From Methanomicrobia archaeon (GTDB lineage Archaea > Methanobacteriota_B > Thermococci > Methanofastidiosales > NM3): a DNA stretch of 64,000 nucleotides. Positions 51,098-61,270 of this stretch are shown here, in pieces (position 1 is the stretch's first letter; each line of letters starts with the position of its first letter). The notes under the pieces are model-generated. The model had not been told where the DNA came from, did not search any database, and worked only from the letters and a program-made list of their open reading frames with translations. Location: contig JAUVXU010000006.1 of NCBI GenBank assembly GCA_030603445.1, forward strand, positions 1-64,000. Reading direction: 5' to 3'. Made by a program: the position numbers and the translations under genes.

Positions 51098-52675
51098 TTA
51101 TATTCGTCTCTTCAATTTAAGATCTTGCAAATCAAGCCTTCCAGCTAGTCCCCATATGTTGGAGATCCCGCCCTTTTCTTCTTTCTTTCCAAATGCACTG
51201 CCACGTTTCATCTGGGCTGCAATTGCGGTTGCTATTGCTGCAAGTTTCTCATTACCGAAACCTTCTGCCTCTCTTCGTGCAAGCTCAGCAGCTTTCTCTT
51301 CTTCGACTTGCTGCTTCATCTTTTCGACGAACTTTGTGCGCGCCAAGTAACCTGTGTCAAAGTTACCACTTGCGAAGTCCGGATTTTGCATCATCCTTTG
51401 GTGTAGAGGTATTGTGGTCTTCACGCCTTTGATGACAAATTCGTTTAGGGCACGTTGCACCCTGTTGATACATTTTTGTCGGTCTTCGTCCCATACGATG
51501 AGTTTAGCGATCATGGAGTCGTAGAAAGGCGAGATCTGGAAACCGTCAAACGCTGCGGAGTCGACCCTTATACCTGCACCACCAGGGGTCTCGTATCTGC
51601 TGACCGTACCAGGTGTTGGCATAAAGTCGTTGAAAGGATCCTCAGCATTGATTCTGCACTCAATTGCGTGTCCCCTAAACTCTATGTCGTCCTGTGTCAG
51701 GTCAAGTTTCCTTCCCATCGCAATTTCTATCTGGCGTCTTACGATGTCGCGGTTTGTGTACATTTCAGATACACAGTGTTCCACTTGTATACGGGTGTTC
51801 ATTTCCATGAAGTAGAACTGCCCATCCTTGAAGATGAACTCCACCGTACCAGCTGAAGTGTAATCTGCCGAGACTGCTGCACGTACACCTGCTTGTCTAA
51901 TCTCCTCTTGAAGTTCTGGATCATTAAATAGTGCTGGCGATGGTGCTTCCTCGATTAGCTTTTGATTCCTTCGTTGGATAGAACAATCACGCTCACCAAA
52001 GTGTACTGCGTGTCCGTGTTCGTCACAGAGTACCTGCACCTCGATATGGCGTGGGTCTATGATATACTTCTCAAGGTACACTTCGGGGTGTGCAAATGCA
52101 ACTGCACCCTCCCTTTGGGCGGCCTCGAACATGCTTATGAATTCATCTTCCTTCCATGCAACACGCATACCCTTTCCGCCACCACCATAGGCAGCTTTTA
52201 TAATCACAGGAAAACCCATGTCCTTGGCTACTTCTAGTGCTTCTTGTGGGTCATCTATAACTCCTTTTGATCCTGGTACTGTAGGCACATTACGTTTCAT
52301 TACCGTTACCTTAGCAACATCCTTTACACCCATCTTCGAGATGGAGGCACTTGTTGGGCCTATGAACTTAATGCCTTCACTCTCACATGCTCTGGCAAAG
52401 TCAATGCTTTCTGCAAGGAATCCATATCCTGGGTGTATTGCATCAACATCAGCATCTTTTGCTGTGTCTATTATTTTAGGTATGTTTAGGTAAGATTCTG
52501 TGGGCATTGGGGAACCTATACAATATGATTCATCTGCCATTTTAACGGCTAAAGTTGCCTTGTCTGCATCAGAGTAAACTGCGACAGTGCCAATACCTAG
52601 CTCTTGGCATGCCCGGAATACCCTTATGGCTATTTCGCCTCTGTTGGCGCACATAACTTTTTCAAATTCTCCCAT
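51098..52675 (-). CDS. Biotin carboxylase subunit with C-terminal extension
   Basis: [42 protein letters not shown]; about 70-aa tail (...IATAIAAQMKRG...). Confidence 0.95.
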   Translation of the reverse strand: MGEFEKVMCANRGEIAIRVFRACQELGIGTVAVYSDADKATLAVKMADESYCIGSPMPTESYLNIPKIIDTAKDADVDAIHPGYGFLAESIDFARACESEGIKFIGPTSASISKMGVKDVAKVTVMKRNVPTVPGSKGVIDDPQEALEVAKDMGFPVIIKAAYGGGGKGMRVAWKEDEFISMFEAAQREGAVAFAHPEVYLEKYIIDPRHIEVQVLCDEHGHAVHFGERDCSIQRRNQKLIEEAPSPALFNDPELQEEIRQAGVRAAVSADYTSAGTVEFIFKDGQFYFMEMNTRIQVEHCVSEMYTNRDIVRRQIEIAMGRKLDLTQDDIEFRGHAIECRINAEDPFNDFMPTPGTVSRYETPGGAGIRVDSAAFDGFQISPFYDSMIAKLIVWDEDRQKCINRVQRALNEFVIKGVKTTIPLHQRMMQNPDFASGNFDTGYLARTKFVEKMKQQVEEEKAAELARREAEGFGNEKLAAIATAIAAQMKRGSAFGKKEEKGGISNIWGLAGRLDLQDLKLKRRI

Positions 52676-52701
52676 TATATCACCTTGGATATTGTGTGCG
52701 C

Positions 52702-53082
52702 TTACTCTAAGACGATGAGGACATCATCCATATCTACTGCATCGTTTACGCTAGCATTGATTTCCTTGACCTTTCCGTCTGATGTTGCCTCAATCTCGTT
52801 TTCCATCTTCATGGCGACAATTGTGCATACAACATCTCCTGTTTTTACTTCGCTTCCGATTTCACAGTTGATTTTTGTAACTACGCCTTGTATTGGTGAA
52901 ATGATGTTTTTTCCTCCGTCGCCGAATCCTTTTTTGCCCTTCTTTTCTGTTTTCTTTACTTCTTCTTCGGCAAAAATCTCATACTCTTTTCCTGCTATAT
53001 CGATCTTGTAAGTGTTTCCACCAATATCTTCGGCATTTACATCAAATGATTCATCACCAATTTTAACTAGAAATTTTCTCAT
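52702..53082 (-). CDS. Biotin carboxyl carrier protein
   Basis: VAMKMENEIEAT biotinylation motif; MRKFLVKIGDESF start preferred. Confidence 0.93.
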   Translation of the reverse strand: MRKFLVKIGDESFDVNAEDIGGNTYKIDIAGKEYEIFAEEEVKKTEKKGKKGFGDGGKNIISPIQGVVTKINCEIGSEVKTGDVVCTIVAMKMENEIEATSDGKVKEINASVNDAVDMDDVLIVLE

Positions 53083-53095
53083 ATTTTCACACTCC

Positions 53096-54670
53096 TTATA
53101 GTGGGATGTTACCATGCTTCTTTGAGGGTCGTGCTTCACGCTTTGTTGCAAGGCTTTCTAATGCAACAATTATTTTTGCCCTCATATCAGAAGCGGCTAT
53201 CACTTCATCAACATAACCCCTTTGTGCTGCAACATATGGTGTGGCAAACTTCTCGCGGTACTCTTCACCTTTTACCTTTCTTTTTGCAAGGTATTCTGCA
53301 CTGAGGTACTCTACACCACCTTCCATGAGTTCTCTTCGGTGTATTATGTTTGCAGCCCCTTCAGGCCCCATGACAGCTATCTCAGTTGTTGGTAGTGCGA
53401 ATATTATGTCTGCACCAAGGTGCTTTGAGCACATGCCTATATACGCCCCGCCATATGCCTTCCTAACGAATACAGTAACTTTTGGAACTGTAGCTTCGGA
53501 GTACGCATACAGGAGTTTTGCACCGTGCCTTATCACTCCAGCATGCTCTTGTATCGTACCAGGCAGGTAACCAGGCACATCCACTAATGTGACTAGAGGG
53601 ATATTAAATGCATCACAGAATCTGATAAATCCTGCTGATTTGTCTGATGAGTCTATATCAAGGCATCCAGCTAGAACCCTGGGTTGGTTTGCAACAATAC
53701 CTGTTGTTTTACCATTCATCCTAGCAAATCCAACTACTATATTCTTTGCAAATGCACCATGGACCTCAAGGAAATCTCCATTATCTGCAATATGCTCGAT
53801 AACTTTTACCATGTCATATGGCTTTTGAGGGTCTACTGGTATCAGATCGTTCATAGATGCATCTACTCTTGTCGGGTCATCTCCCGTGTCAACATAAGGC
53901 GCTTCTTCTAAATTGTTTGAAGGCAGATACCCAATAAGCTCCCTGATAGTGGCAAGACATTCTTCCTCATCGTCACAGACGAAGTGCGCCAGTCCAGATT
54001 TTTTGCCATGGACCGTTGCACCACCAAGATCCTCAAAAGATACATCTTCTGAAAGCACTTCCTTTACTACCTCTGGCCCTGTGATGAACATAAATGAGAT
54101 GCCTTTTACCATAAAGACGAAGTCCCCTATTGCAGGAGAATATACTGCACCACCTGCACATGGCCCAAGTATGGCTGTTATTTGTGGGACAACACCTGAG
54201 TAAATTGTATTCCTGTAGAAGATATCACCGTAGCCTTTCAGAGAGTCCACACCTTCCTGAATCCTGGCACCGCCCGAATCATTAAGGCCTATTAATGGTG
54301 CACCCATTTTTCCTGCGAGGTCCAGTAATCTTGATATCTTGCTTGCATGCACTTCCCCAAGTGAACCACCCATGACAGTGAAGTCCTGTGCGAACACATA
54401 GACCAACTTACCATCGATAGTTCCGTAACCTGTGACTATACCGTCACTTGGAACGTCCATCTTCTCCATACCAAAATCTGTCACGCGGTGTTTCCTGAAA
54501 AGACCTATCTCTTGGAAACTTCCGGAATCAAGTAGCATATCAAGTCTTTCTCGTCCTGTTAGCTTTCCTTTTTCATGCTGTGTTTCTATACGCTTGTCTC
54601 CTCCTCCTTTTTGAAGGAGAGATCTGCGTTCTTGCAGTTCCTTAATTTTCTCTTCAATTGACAATTGCAT
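53096..54670 (-). CDS. Acyl-CoA carboxyltransferase (MmdA/PccB family)
   Basis: QHEKGKLTGRERLDMLLDSGSFQEIG; YGTIDGKLVYVFAQDFTVMGGSLGE. Confidence 0.96.
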   Translation of the reverse strand: MQLSIEEKIKELQERRSLLQKGGGDKRIETQHEKGKLTGRERLDMLLDSGSFQEIGLFRKHRVTDFGMEKMDVPSDGIVTGYGTIDGKLVYVFAQDFTVMGGSLGEVHASKISRLLDLAGKMGAPLIGLNDSGGARIQEGVDSLKGYGDIFYRNTIYSGVVPQITAILGPCAGGAVYSPAIGDFVFMVKGISFMFITGPEVVKEVLSEDVSFEDLGGATVHGKKSGLAHFVCDDEEECLATIRELIGYLPSNNLEEAPYVDTGDDPTRVDASMNDLIPVDPQKPYDMVKVIEHIADNGDFLEVHGAFAKNIVVGFARMNGKTTGIVANQPRVLAGCLDIDSSDKSAGFIRFCDAFNIPLVTLVDVPGYLPGTIQEHAGVIRHGAKLLYAYSEATVPKVTVFVRKAYGGAYIGMCSKHLGADIIFALPTTEIAVMGPEGAANIIHRRELMEGGVEYLSAEYLAKRKVKGEEYREKFATPYVAAQRGYVDEVIAASDMRAKIIVALESLATKREARPSKKHGNIPL

Positions 54671-55031
54671 TCCTCCATATAATATTTAACTTGGTGTAGG
54701 TTCTTTTGTAAAGCAATCTGCCTAGTTTTATAGGGATTATATTCTCCTTTATAAAAATTTTATGTCATATCCTTTATAATTTATTATAAAGTTTTAAGAA
54801 AAGGACGAAATCCCCAATATATAAAATTATCTTATTTATTATATACATATTGTAAAAATATTGCTTTTTTTATGACACAATGTTAAATTCTATATTGTTT
54901 TAATTATATTGTTCTTATTATTATGGTATTTACATACATTTTATTCTATAACAATATGGAGGGTATTTTTATTTTAAAATAATATAAATTAATTTTTTAT
55001 ATTGTGGTTACGATACGTCATAGCATAGCTT

Positions 55032-55889
55032 CTAAAGTTCTTTTTCTATATAATACATAAAAAGCGTGGCGCTAAGTAGGTCTGCAGAACCCCCTGGGCT
55101 TATATTGTGTTTTATAAAAGATTTCTCAAGTTTTGTTATTTTTTCTCTTCCCTCTTGAGATAGGGTTCCTCCAAGGAGAAGTATTTCTCTTGCTTCAGCT
55201 TGTACTTGTTTAAATAGTTCTATTCCTCCACGAGAAATGATGTTGGTGTCTTCGACTACTGCCATAAGTGACAGAAGAGTTTGTAACAAGGCATCGTTGA
55301 GATCTCCGCTCTTTTCATAAGCTTCTTTAAGTGTAGGAAGGCCTTGCTCCATTACAGAGGGGAGGCCACGTTCCACTTCTCCTCTTATGCCTGTGATGTC
55401 ATGCTCTAGGAACAGTTGTTCCCCTTTTGTTAGATTGTTTGTTTCTTTTTCTTTTACAAGATTGCCAAGCTCTTTTTCAACAATATCTTCAGTTATATTT
55501 GCAACACCATTAGCTACTATTTTTGGGATGAGCTCTCCTTGACGTAAAAAGTGTGCGGATGAACTTAGAATAAGATAAAATAAGAATATGAGGCCTTTTT
55601 GTGTGTTCACTCCATTTGTAACCTCAAACATTCTTTTTTCTACTTCTAGTCCTCTTGTTCGAATACAAGGGAGCATATCTTTTAGTGTTCCTTCATAATC
55701 GTAACTAAAATGGGCTATATCATAAAAGCCCTGGCTTAGCACTGATGAGCTCTTCAGAAATAGGGTATAATCCATATCTTGGTGCGTTCCGCATGAGAAT
55801 GGCGTCACAAGCCCTGGTTTTGGATGACAAGATGCTTCTAATAGGATGCTTCTTGTGGCAAGTTCTCCAAGCATGTCTATATCTTTCAT
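55032..55889 (-). CDS. mdcB: Triphosphoribosyl-dephospho-CoA synthase (CitG/MdcB family)
   Basis: LLEASCHPKPGLVTPFSCGTHQDMDYTLFLKSS; EHDITGIRGEVERGLPSV. Confidence 0.88.
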   Translation of the reverse strand: MKDIDMLGELATRSILLEASCHPKPGLVTPFSCGTHQDMDYTLFLKSSSVLSQGFYDIAHFSYDYEGTLKDMLPCIRTRGLEVEKRMFEVTNGVNTQKGLIFLFYLILSSSAHFLRQGELIPKIVANGVANITEDIVEKELGNLVKEKETNNLTKGEQLFLEHDITGIRGEVERGLPSVMEQGLPTLKEAYEKSGDLNDALLQTLLSLMAVVEDTNIISRGGIELFKQVQAEAREILLLGGTLSQEGREKITKLEKSFIKHNISPGGSADLLSATLFMYYIEKEL

Positions 55890-56533
55890 AAGCCTTCCTC
55901 AACTGCGGCTCTGTTTAAAAGAACTACATCACGAAGCCCTTTTGCGACAAGGGTATTTGAGTCGCTAATATATTCTTTAATATTTATACAGTATCCAGAA
56001 GCAAGTGATACTTCCACATCAATACGTATATTTTCTTGTATTTCAAGTTTTGATACGTTTTTCCATAGAAGGGATAAGTCGTTTGCTTCACAGTTACGTA
56101 CTAGTAGGTCTAGGTCAGACCCCTTATCGGTATATGGGAGGCCTGTAGCTATTTCAAGGGCGCATGACCCCCATACTCCTATGTTATCGTTGTCCTTAGA
56201 TAGTGTATGAAGTATTTTAAGCGGTTTGGTTCTTTTCAAGTAAGTTTTTTCCAGGAGATCGAACGGCGTTATTTTTCTCTTTATTTTTTTACCATAAACA
56301 GAGGAACCATGTCTTAGCCTGTTTCCATCTATTTTTGCAGGATAGACAAATCCCACATATACCATCTCATCTTCGCGGTAGTGGTTTTCTCCGGTAGATT
56401 CTTCTAGTTCGTTTCTTCTTACAATTCCAGGTATAGTTTCAGAACGTATCAAAGATTTGAAATCTTCTTTTTGGGGCAGGGTGGATAATTCATCACACTT
56501 TGCGAACACCAGGTCATGGCGCCTGAACTTCAT
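55886..56533 (-). CDS. mdcG: Phosphoribosyl-dephospho-CoA transferase (MdcG family)
   Basis: RHDLVFAK; VWGSCALEIATGLPYTDKGSDLDLLV nucleotidyltransferase motif; next to mdcB. Confidence 0.85.
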   Translation of the reverse strand: MKFRRHDLVFAKCDELSTLPQKEDFKSLIRSETIPGIVRRNELEESTGENHYREDEMVYVGFVYPAKIDGNRLRHGSSVYGKKIKRKITPFDLLEKTYLKRTKPLKILHTLSKDNDNIGVWGSCALEIATGLPYTDKGSDLDLLVRNCEANDLSLLWKNVSKLEIQENIRIDVEVSLASGYCINIKEYISDSNTLVAKGLRDVVLLNRAAVEEGL

Positions 56534-56540
56534 TTTGTTC

Positions 56541-57656
56541 TTACCTTCCTTTTGTCCAACATGGGTCTTTGATATTTAAAGTCTGGTAATCTAGTTGGGC
56601 CTCTACCAAAAGGTCGAATAGCTTTGTCTTTTCTGGCCCTTCTATAAGTATGGGTTCTTCATTGTTATACCCTTTTTGGATAAGTGCGGGTTTTAGCTCA
56701 AGTACAGTCTTGTCTGCATCAAGAATAACATCATCTGGTACCTTAGCCACCTTTGATTTTATCCTAAGAATACTTCTGCATGCACGTTCGATGGTTTCTT
56801 TGGCATTGACAGTTGTTTCTCTCACGTAAATCTCATAATCGGGTTGTGTTCTTCGTCTCATGTACGTGATTACTTTTCCTTCCTTATCAAGCACATGGCC
56901 AGAAGATACTATAGGGAAACTATCGCCTGTAGGAAGCCCGCCAACCACAGTCTCATTGTAATCTTTTCCTGCATTGGATGCAACAAAAGATATGTCCTCT
57001 CTTGCAGGTTTTCCATTTGCCGTTATCCATCCAAACTCCTGGGTTCCATAGATGTCATTTACTTTCGCACCCAGCACATCACGTATTATCCCAACTGCGT
57101 CTAGGTCAAGAGGCGTCCCAATGCAGTTCACTATATCAACGTTTGGCAGATCTTTATCCACCCCGAGTTTTATCGCGTCTTGAAGGGCGCATTTAAGGAA
57201 TGTGGACTCTCCAAATATTATGTTGGGTTCTTTATAATAAACGTCTACTAGAAAGGAGTCCCGGGATGATTTTGTGAGAAATTCCCAGCTGATGCCAAGT
57301 TCCTCCAAGGCGTCTTTGGTTATTGCATTAAGAAGGGGAGGATAACAAAACAGTGTTTTATCTCCCTCTTTTGCACCTGCCATTTTTAAGGTGTTCATAC
57401 CTACGTTTTTTCTATATTCTTTCTCGTTTGGTGTTATACCAACAAGATTTTGCCATGCTGTTGTTCCAGTTGTAAATGTGATATAAGCGTAATTTAGGGG
57501 AGTGTGCACTTCTTCAATGATGTGTGCAGCTGTTGGACCATTTATCCCTTTGTCTGCAAGTGTCCTATGTTTCATTTCATTAAATGCAGGTACTGAAGAG
57601 TAGAGCTCTATACTCTCTTTTAAATCTTCAAAATAAGGATTTTCTTTTTTTGCCAT
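56541..57656 (-). CDS. ANL-superfamily AMP-forming ligase (PaaK-like)
   Basis: YITFTTGTTAWQN P-loop-like segment; VNDIYGTQEFGWI motif. Confidence 0.75.
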   Translation of the reverse strand: MAKKENPYFEDLKESIELYSSVPAFNEMKHRTLADKGINGPTAAHIIEEVHTPLNYAYITFTTGTTAWQNLVGITPNEKEYRKNVGMNTLKMAGAKEGDKTLFCYPPLLNAITKDALEELGISWEFLTKSSRDSFLVDVYYKEPNIIFGESTFLKCALQDAIKLGVDKDLPNVDIVNCIGTPLDLDAVGIIRDVLGAKVNDIYGTQEFGWITANGKPAREDISFVASNAGKDYNETVVGGLPTGDSFPIVSSGHVLDKEGKVITYMRRRTQPDYEIYVRETTVNAKETIERACRSILRIKSKVAKVPDDVILDADKTVLELKPALIQKGYNNEEPILIEGPEKTKLFDLLVEAQLDYQTLNIKDPCWTKGR

Positions 57657-57713
57657 TAAAATACCCCACTATAAAATTAAATAAAAAAAATAAAGAAAGA
57701 AGGAAGAAATATC

Positions 57714-58595
57714 CTACTCTAACAAGCTTGGAAGCATTTCGTTGAATTCTTTTTGCATCTTATTTATGGCTTCCATTCTCTTAGTCCTACCACCACGCTC
57801 TGCACCAAGAACGCCTCTGTGCCATATACCAAGCTGGTCTTCTTTTCCCTGCATACGCAACTCGCGCACTTCAGAAATGTTTCGTAGAAGCGCTTTTCTG
57901 ATATCCTCTGGTTTTTCCACCATTTCATTGATGGTGCCAAGCTTGTAGACGAACTCAGCGCCAGATGCGAATACTGGATTAGTTTTCACAAGCTCGTTTA
58001 GCCTTTCTAAAGGAATCTTTGTGATTACAGAGATGCTTGTTGTAGGCATAACGTGAACTATTGTTCCGTACTCTTTTGGAAGAGAGAGTATCCTATCAGA
58101 AAGGAGCCCATGGCATAGGAACGCGCCACTTACGGCCCTTCCTATAATCATGCCTATGACGGGATGTCCGGCAGATCTTGCATCCTCTATAGCAAATTGA
58201 TATGATGCTGTTGCCTTGGTCATACCTACTATCTCTTCGACCTTTCCAGGACTGTTACCCGGGGCGTCGATTAAGAGGATAATGGGCCTTTTCTCTTCTT
58301 TGGGTTTTTTTTCGTCCTCATCAATAGTAGCATACACTCCTTGTGAGAACTTGTATGCCTCTTCCATGCCTACGATACCGTTGTATACGATGCGAAAGTG
58401 TGGACTAGGGCGTTTGGAGTTGTTACCCATTACTGTGCATATCTTGCCATCTAGCATAGCTTCACCAATAAATACGGGTGGAGCAAGGTCTGGATCAAGT
58501 GTTCTGTTGCTTATCTTGTTCTCCACGAAAGTTCCTTTATCAAATATGATATCGACTGCTTCGTCAGCCTTACCTAAATACATCTTTACGGCCAT
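57714..58595 (-). CDS. mdcE: Malonate decarboxylase gamma-like carboxyltransferase subunit
   Basis: RPIILLIDAPGNSPGKVEEIVGMTKATASYQFAIEDARSAGHPVIGMIIGRAVSGAFLCHGLLSDRILSLP. Confidence 0.85.
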   Translation of the reverse strand: MAVKMYLGKADEAVDIIFDKGTFVENKISNRTLDPDLAPPVFIGEAMLDGKICTVMGNNSKRPSPHFRIVYNGIVGMEEAYKFSQGVYATIDEDEKKPKEEKRPIILLIDAPGNSPGKVEEIVGMTKATASYQFAIEDARSAGHPVIGMIIGRAVSGAFLCHGLLSDRILSLPKEYGTIVHVMPTTSISVITKIPLERLNELVKTNPVFASGAEFVYKLGTINEMVEKPEDIRKALLRNISEVRELRMQGKEDQLGIWHRGVLGAERGGRTKRMEAINKMQKEFNEMLPSLLE

Positions 58596-58596
58596 T

Positions 58597-59562
58597 TCAA
58601 AGCCCCCTTGGTCTTCTCTTAACTACTTTGAGAAACTCTTCTTGAGGTAGCTCAGGTAGTTCGTCAACATTTTCATTGCCGTAGTACTTCCATAGGTCTT
58701 TGGAGTCGTTGATTTTTTCCCTACCAGCTATTTTCACTACGTTTAGATTCTCTTCAACAAGCTCTTCTGAACCTAGGTGCCTGTATTTGGATATTTCTGA
58801 CATAGGTAGATCGGACATTGCGACTATCTTATCCCTAAATTCCTTTATGGAATCTTTTAGCAGGAAGTTCACATCACCAAGAATGTATTTACTTCTCGCA
58901 CCCATAGTTCTCCATATAAGCGCCCTGTCAGATGCATCGAACTCATCTTTTCCAACTTCTTGTTGAATAACATCCGGACCTGTAAGACCTATCCTGCCAT
59001 AGTCATTTGCAAGGACCACATCAGCACTTAGACAAACGAATCCTTGTGCACCATACGCTCCAAGGCTGCTGCCGATGATAGATATGTTTGGTACCTTGTT
59101 CTGAAGTTTCCACATGCATTCCATGCACTCGGAGTGAGCGACTAGCCCAGCATTTGCTTCATGCAAACGAACACCACCGGAATCATAAGATACCACGACT
59201 ATTGGTTTTCTGTCATCTGGCACTTTGCCATATTTCTCTTTCATAGCATCGTAGCAGTCAATAGCGAGCTTTAGGGTGTAAGACATCTTTGCCCCATTGA
59301 CCTCACCAAGCGCGCCTCCTACGAATTTTCCTTCTTGAGAGATAACAAATACTGGGTGTTTTCCAATTTTCCCGACGCCAGCAGTCATGCCATCATCGTA
59401 TTCTACAGCTTCCCCGAGAATAATCAAATGGGGGCTAACCATCTTGTCTCGTGGGCCGAGGAACTCTTTGAAAGTGCCGTCATCAACTATTCCATTAGCC
59501 CTCTCTCGCGCAGTAGCTTGGTAGAAGCTTTTTTCCTGAAGTTCATTCCAGTTAATTCTCAT
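58597..59562 (-). CDS. mdcD: Malonate decarboxylase beta-like carboxyltransferase subunit
   Basis: SFYQATARERANGIVDDGTFKEFLGPRDKMVSPHL; VVVSYDSGGVRLHEANAGL. Confidence 0.88.
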   Translation of the reverse strand: MRINWNELQEKSFYQATARERANGIVDDGTFKEFLGPRDKMVSPHLIILGEAVEYDDGMTAGVGKIGKHPVFVISQEGKFVGGALGEVNGAKMSYTLKLAIDCYDAMKEKYGKVPDDRKPIVVVSYDSGGVRLHEANAGLVAHSECMECMWKLQNKVPNISIIGSSLGAYGAQGFVCLSADVVLANDYGRIGLTGPDVIQQEVGKDEFDASDRALIWRTMGARSKYILGDVNFLLKDSIKEFRDKIVAMSDLPMSEISKYRHLGSEELVEENLNVVKIAGREKINDSKDLWKYYGNENVDELPELPQEEFLKVVKRRPRGL

Positions 59563-59571
59563 GGTATCACC

Positions 59572-59910
59572 TTACTGTAGTCCCCCGCCATTTTCAATGG
59601 CTTGCAGTATCCTTCTCTTTACAACAGCAGGTGTTGCAGCGTTGTCGTTTATGCTAACATTTACGCCTGAGAGCCCAGTTGTTTCTACGATACGTTGAAG
59701 GACGGTTTCCCAAATATTATCAAATCCTACAACTGTTGTTAGGACATGAAAACATGCTTTTCCTTTGCATGCTTTTCCTTTTTCTATGAGAACTTCCAGG
59801 TCACTAGAGGACACTACACCAACATGACTCCAATCATCAACTATAGATTTAGGATTACCAGGCTTAAATTCAAAATTAAGCTCTGTTAGAGCCATATTAT
59901 TCTCCTCCAC
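59572..59910 (-). CDS. mdcC: Malonate decarboxylase acyl carrier protein (delta subunit)
   Basis: [16 protein letters not shown] matches the MdcC/CitD Ser segment; between mdcD and accC. Confidence 0.85.
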   Translation of the reverse strand: MEENNMALTELNFEFKPGNPKSIVDDWSHVGVVSSSDLEVLIEKGKACKGKACFHVLTTVVGFDNIWETVLQRIVETTGLSGVNVSINDNAATPAVVKRRILQAIENGGGLQ

Positions 59911-61258
59911 CTTTCGTATTTAACAGATGTTTTTCTATAAAGTCTGTGTGGAAGACCCCACTTTTGAACACTTCATTGTTCATTACCTTCAAATGGAAGG
60001 GGATCGTGGTGCTGACGCCTTCGATCACGAACTCATTAAGTGCACGTTTCATGCGGGAAATTGCCTCGTCTCTGTCTTCTCCCCATACTATTAGTTTAGC
60101 GATGAGTGAGTCGTAGAACGGCGGAATTTCATATCCTTCATACATTGCAGTGTCAATACGGACGAATGGTCCACCAGGAAGTATGAGCTTTTCAATCGTT
60201 CCAGGGGATGGGATGTATGTTTCTGGGTCTTCGGCGTTTACTCTGCACTCAATTGCATGACCATTGATTTTGATATCTTCTTGCTTGTGTTTGAGTTTCT
60301 CTCCTGCTGCGACGCGTATTCCATCTTTGACAATGTCAATGCTGGTGATCATCTCAGAAACACAGTGCTCTACTTGGACACGGGTATTCATTTCCATAAA
60401 GTAGAATTCATCTGACTTGTCATCAAATAGAAACTCTACGGTGCCTGCACCCTCGTATTTTGCTGCAAGTGCAGCACGCACAGCTGCTTCACCCATCTTC
60501 TTTCGTACTTCTGGGGATATTGCTGGCGAAGGTCCTTCTTCAACAAGCTTTTGATGTCTTCTTTGGATAGAACAGTCTCGTTCTCCGAGGTAAATTGCAT
60601 TCCCGTACTGATCCGCCATTATTTGGATTTCCACATGGCGGGATACTTCAATGAATTTTTCAATGTAAACATCGGGGTTTCCAAATGCTGCTTGTGCTTC
60701 TGTTTGGCATGATCTCAGTGCTGATTCAAGTTCGTTTTCCGACTTCACAAGTCGCATTCCCTTTCCTCCACCTCCGGCTGTTGCCTTACAGAGGACCGGG
60801 AATCCTATCTTATCTGTCAGAGCCTTTGCTTCTTTGTAGTTGTTGATTATTCCATCTGACCCTGGTGTAACTGGAACGCCACCACTTATCATAGCTTTCT
60901 TTGCAGAAGCTTTGTCTCCCATACTGTTGATCGATTCAGCTGAAGGGCCTATGAATTTAATGTCGTTTGCTTTACAAAGTTTTGAGAATCTTGCGTTCTC
61001 TGCCAAGAATCCATATCCTGGATGTACTCCCTCACTGCCTGTCACAATAGCTGCATTAATGATATTCATCATATTAAGATAGCTTTTTGTAGCAGGCGCT
61101 GGGCCAATATTTACTTTCTCATCGGCTAATCTAACATGTAGGGCGTCCTCATCTGCGTCAGAGTAGACAGCGACAGTCTCTATGCCTAGCTCTTTGCATG
61201 CCCTGATTATTCTTACGGCTATTTCGCCTCTGTTCGCTATAAGGATTTTTTTAAACAT
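59897..61258 (-). CDS. accC: Biotin carboxylase
   Basis: [52 protein letters not shown]. Confidence 0.96.
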   Translation of the reverse strand: MFKKILIANRGEIAVRIIRACKELGIETVAVYSDADEDALHVRLADEKVNIGPAPATKSYLNMMNIINAAIVTGSEGVHPGYGFLAENARFSKLCKANDIKFIGPSAESINSMGDKASAKKAMISGGVPVTPGSDGIINNYKEAKALTDKIGFPVLCKATAGGGGKGMRLVKSENELESALRSCQTEAQAAFGNPDVYIEKFIEVSRHVEIQIMADQYGNAIYLGERDCSIQRRHQKLVEEGPSPAISPEVRKKMGEAAVRAALAAKYEGAGTVEFLFDDKSDEFYFMEMNTRVQVEHCVSEMITSIDIVKDGIRVAAGEKLKHKQEDIKINGHAIECRVNAEDPETYIPSPGTIEKLILPGGPFVRIDTAMYEGYEIPPFYDSLIAKLIVWGEDRDEAISRMKRALNEFVIEGVSTTIPFHLKVMNNEVFKSGVFHTDFIEKHLLNTKGGGE

Positions 61259-61270
61259 GGAATTTCCTCC

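Noticed and set aside
59759-59786. Direct repeat GCATGCTTTTCCTTT in mdcC
   Set aside because: Encodes a short KGKAC repeat within the coding frame; no independent function supported.
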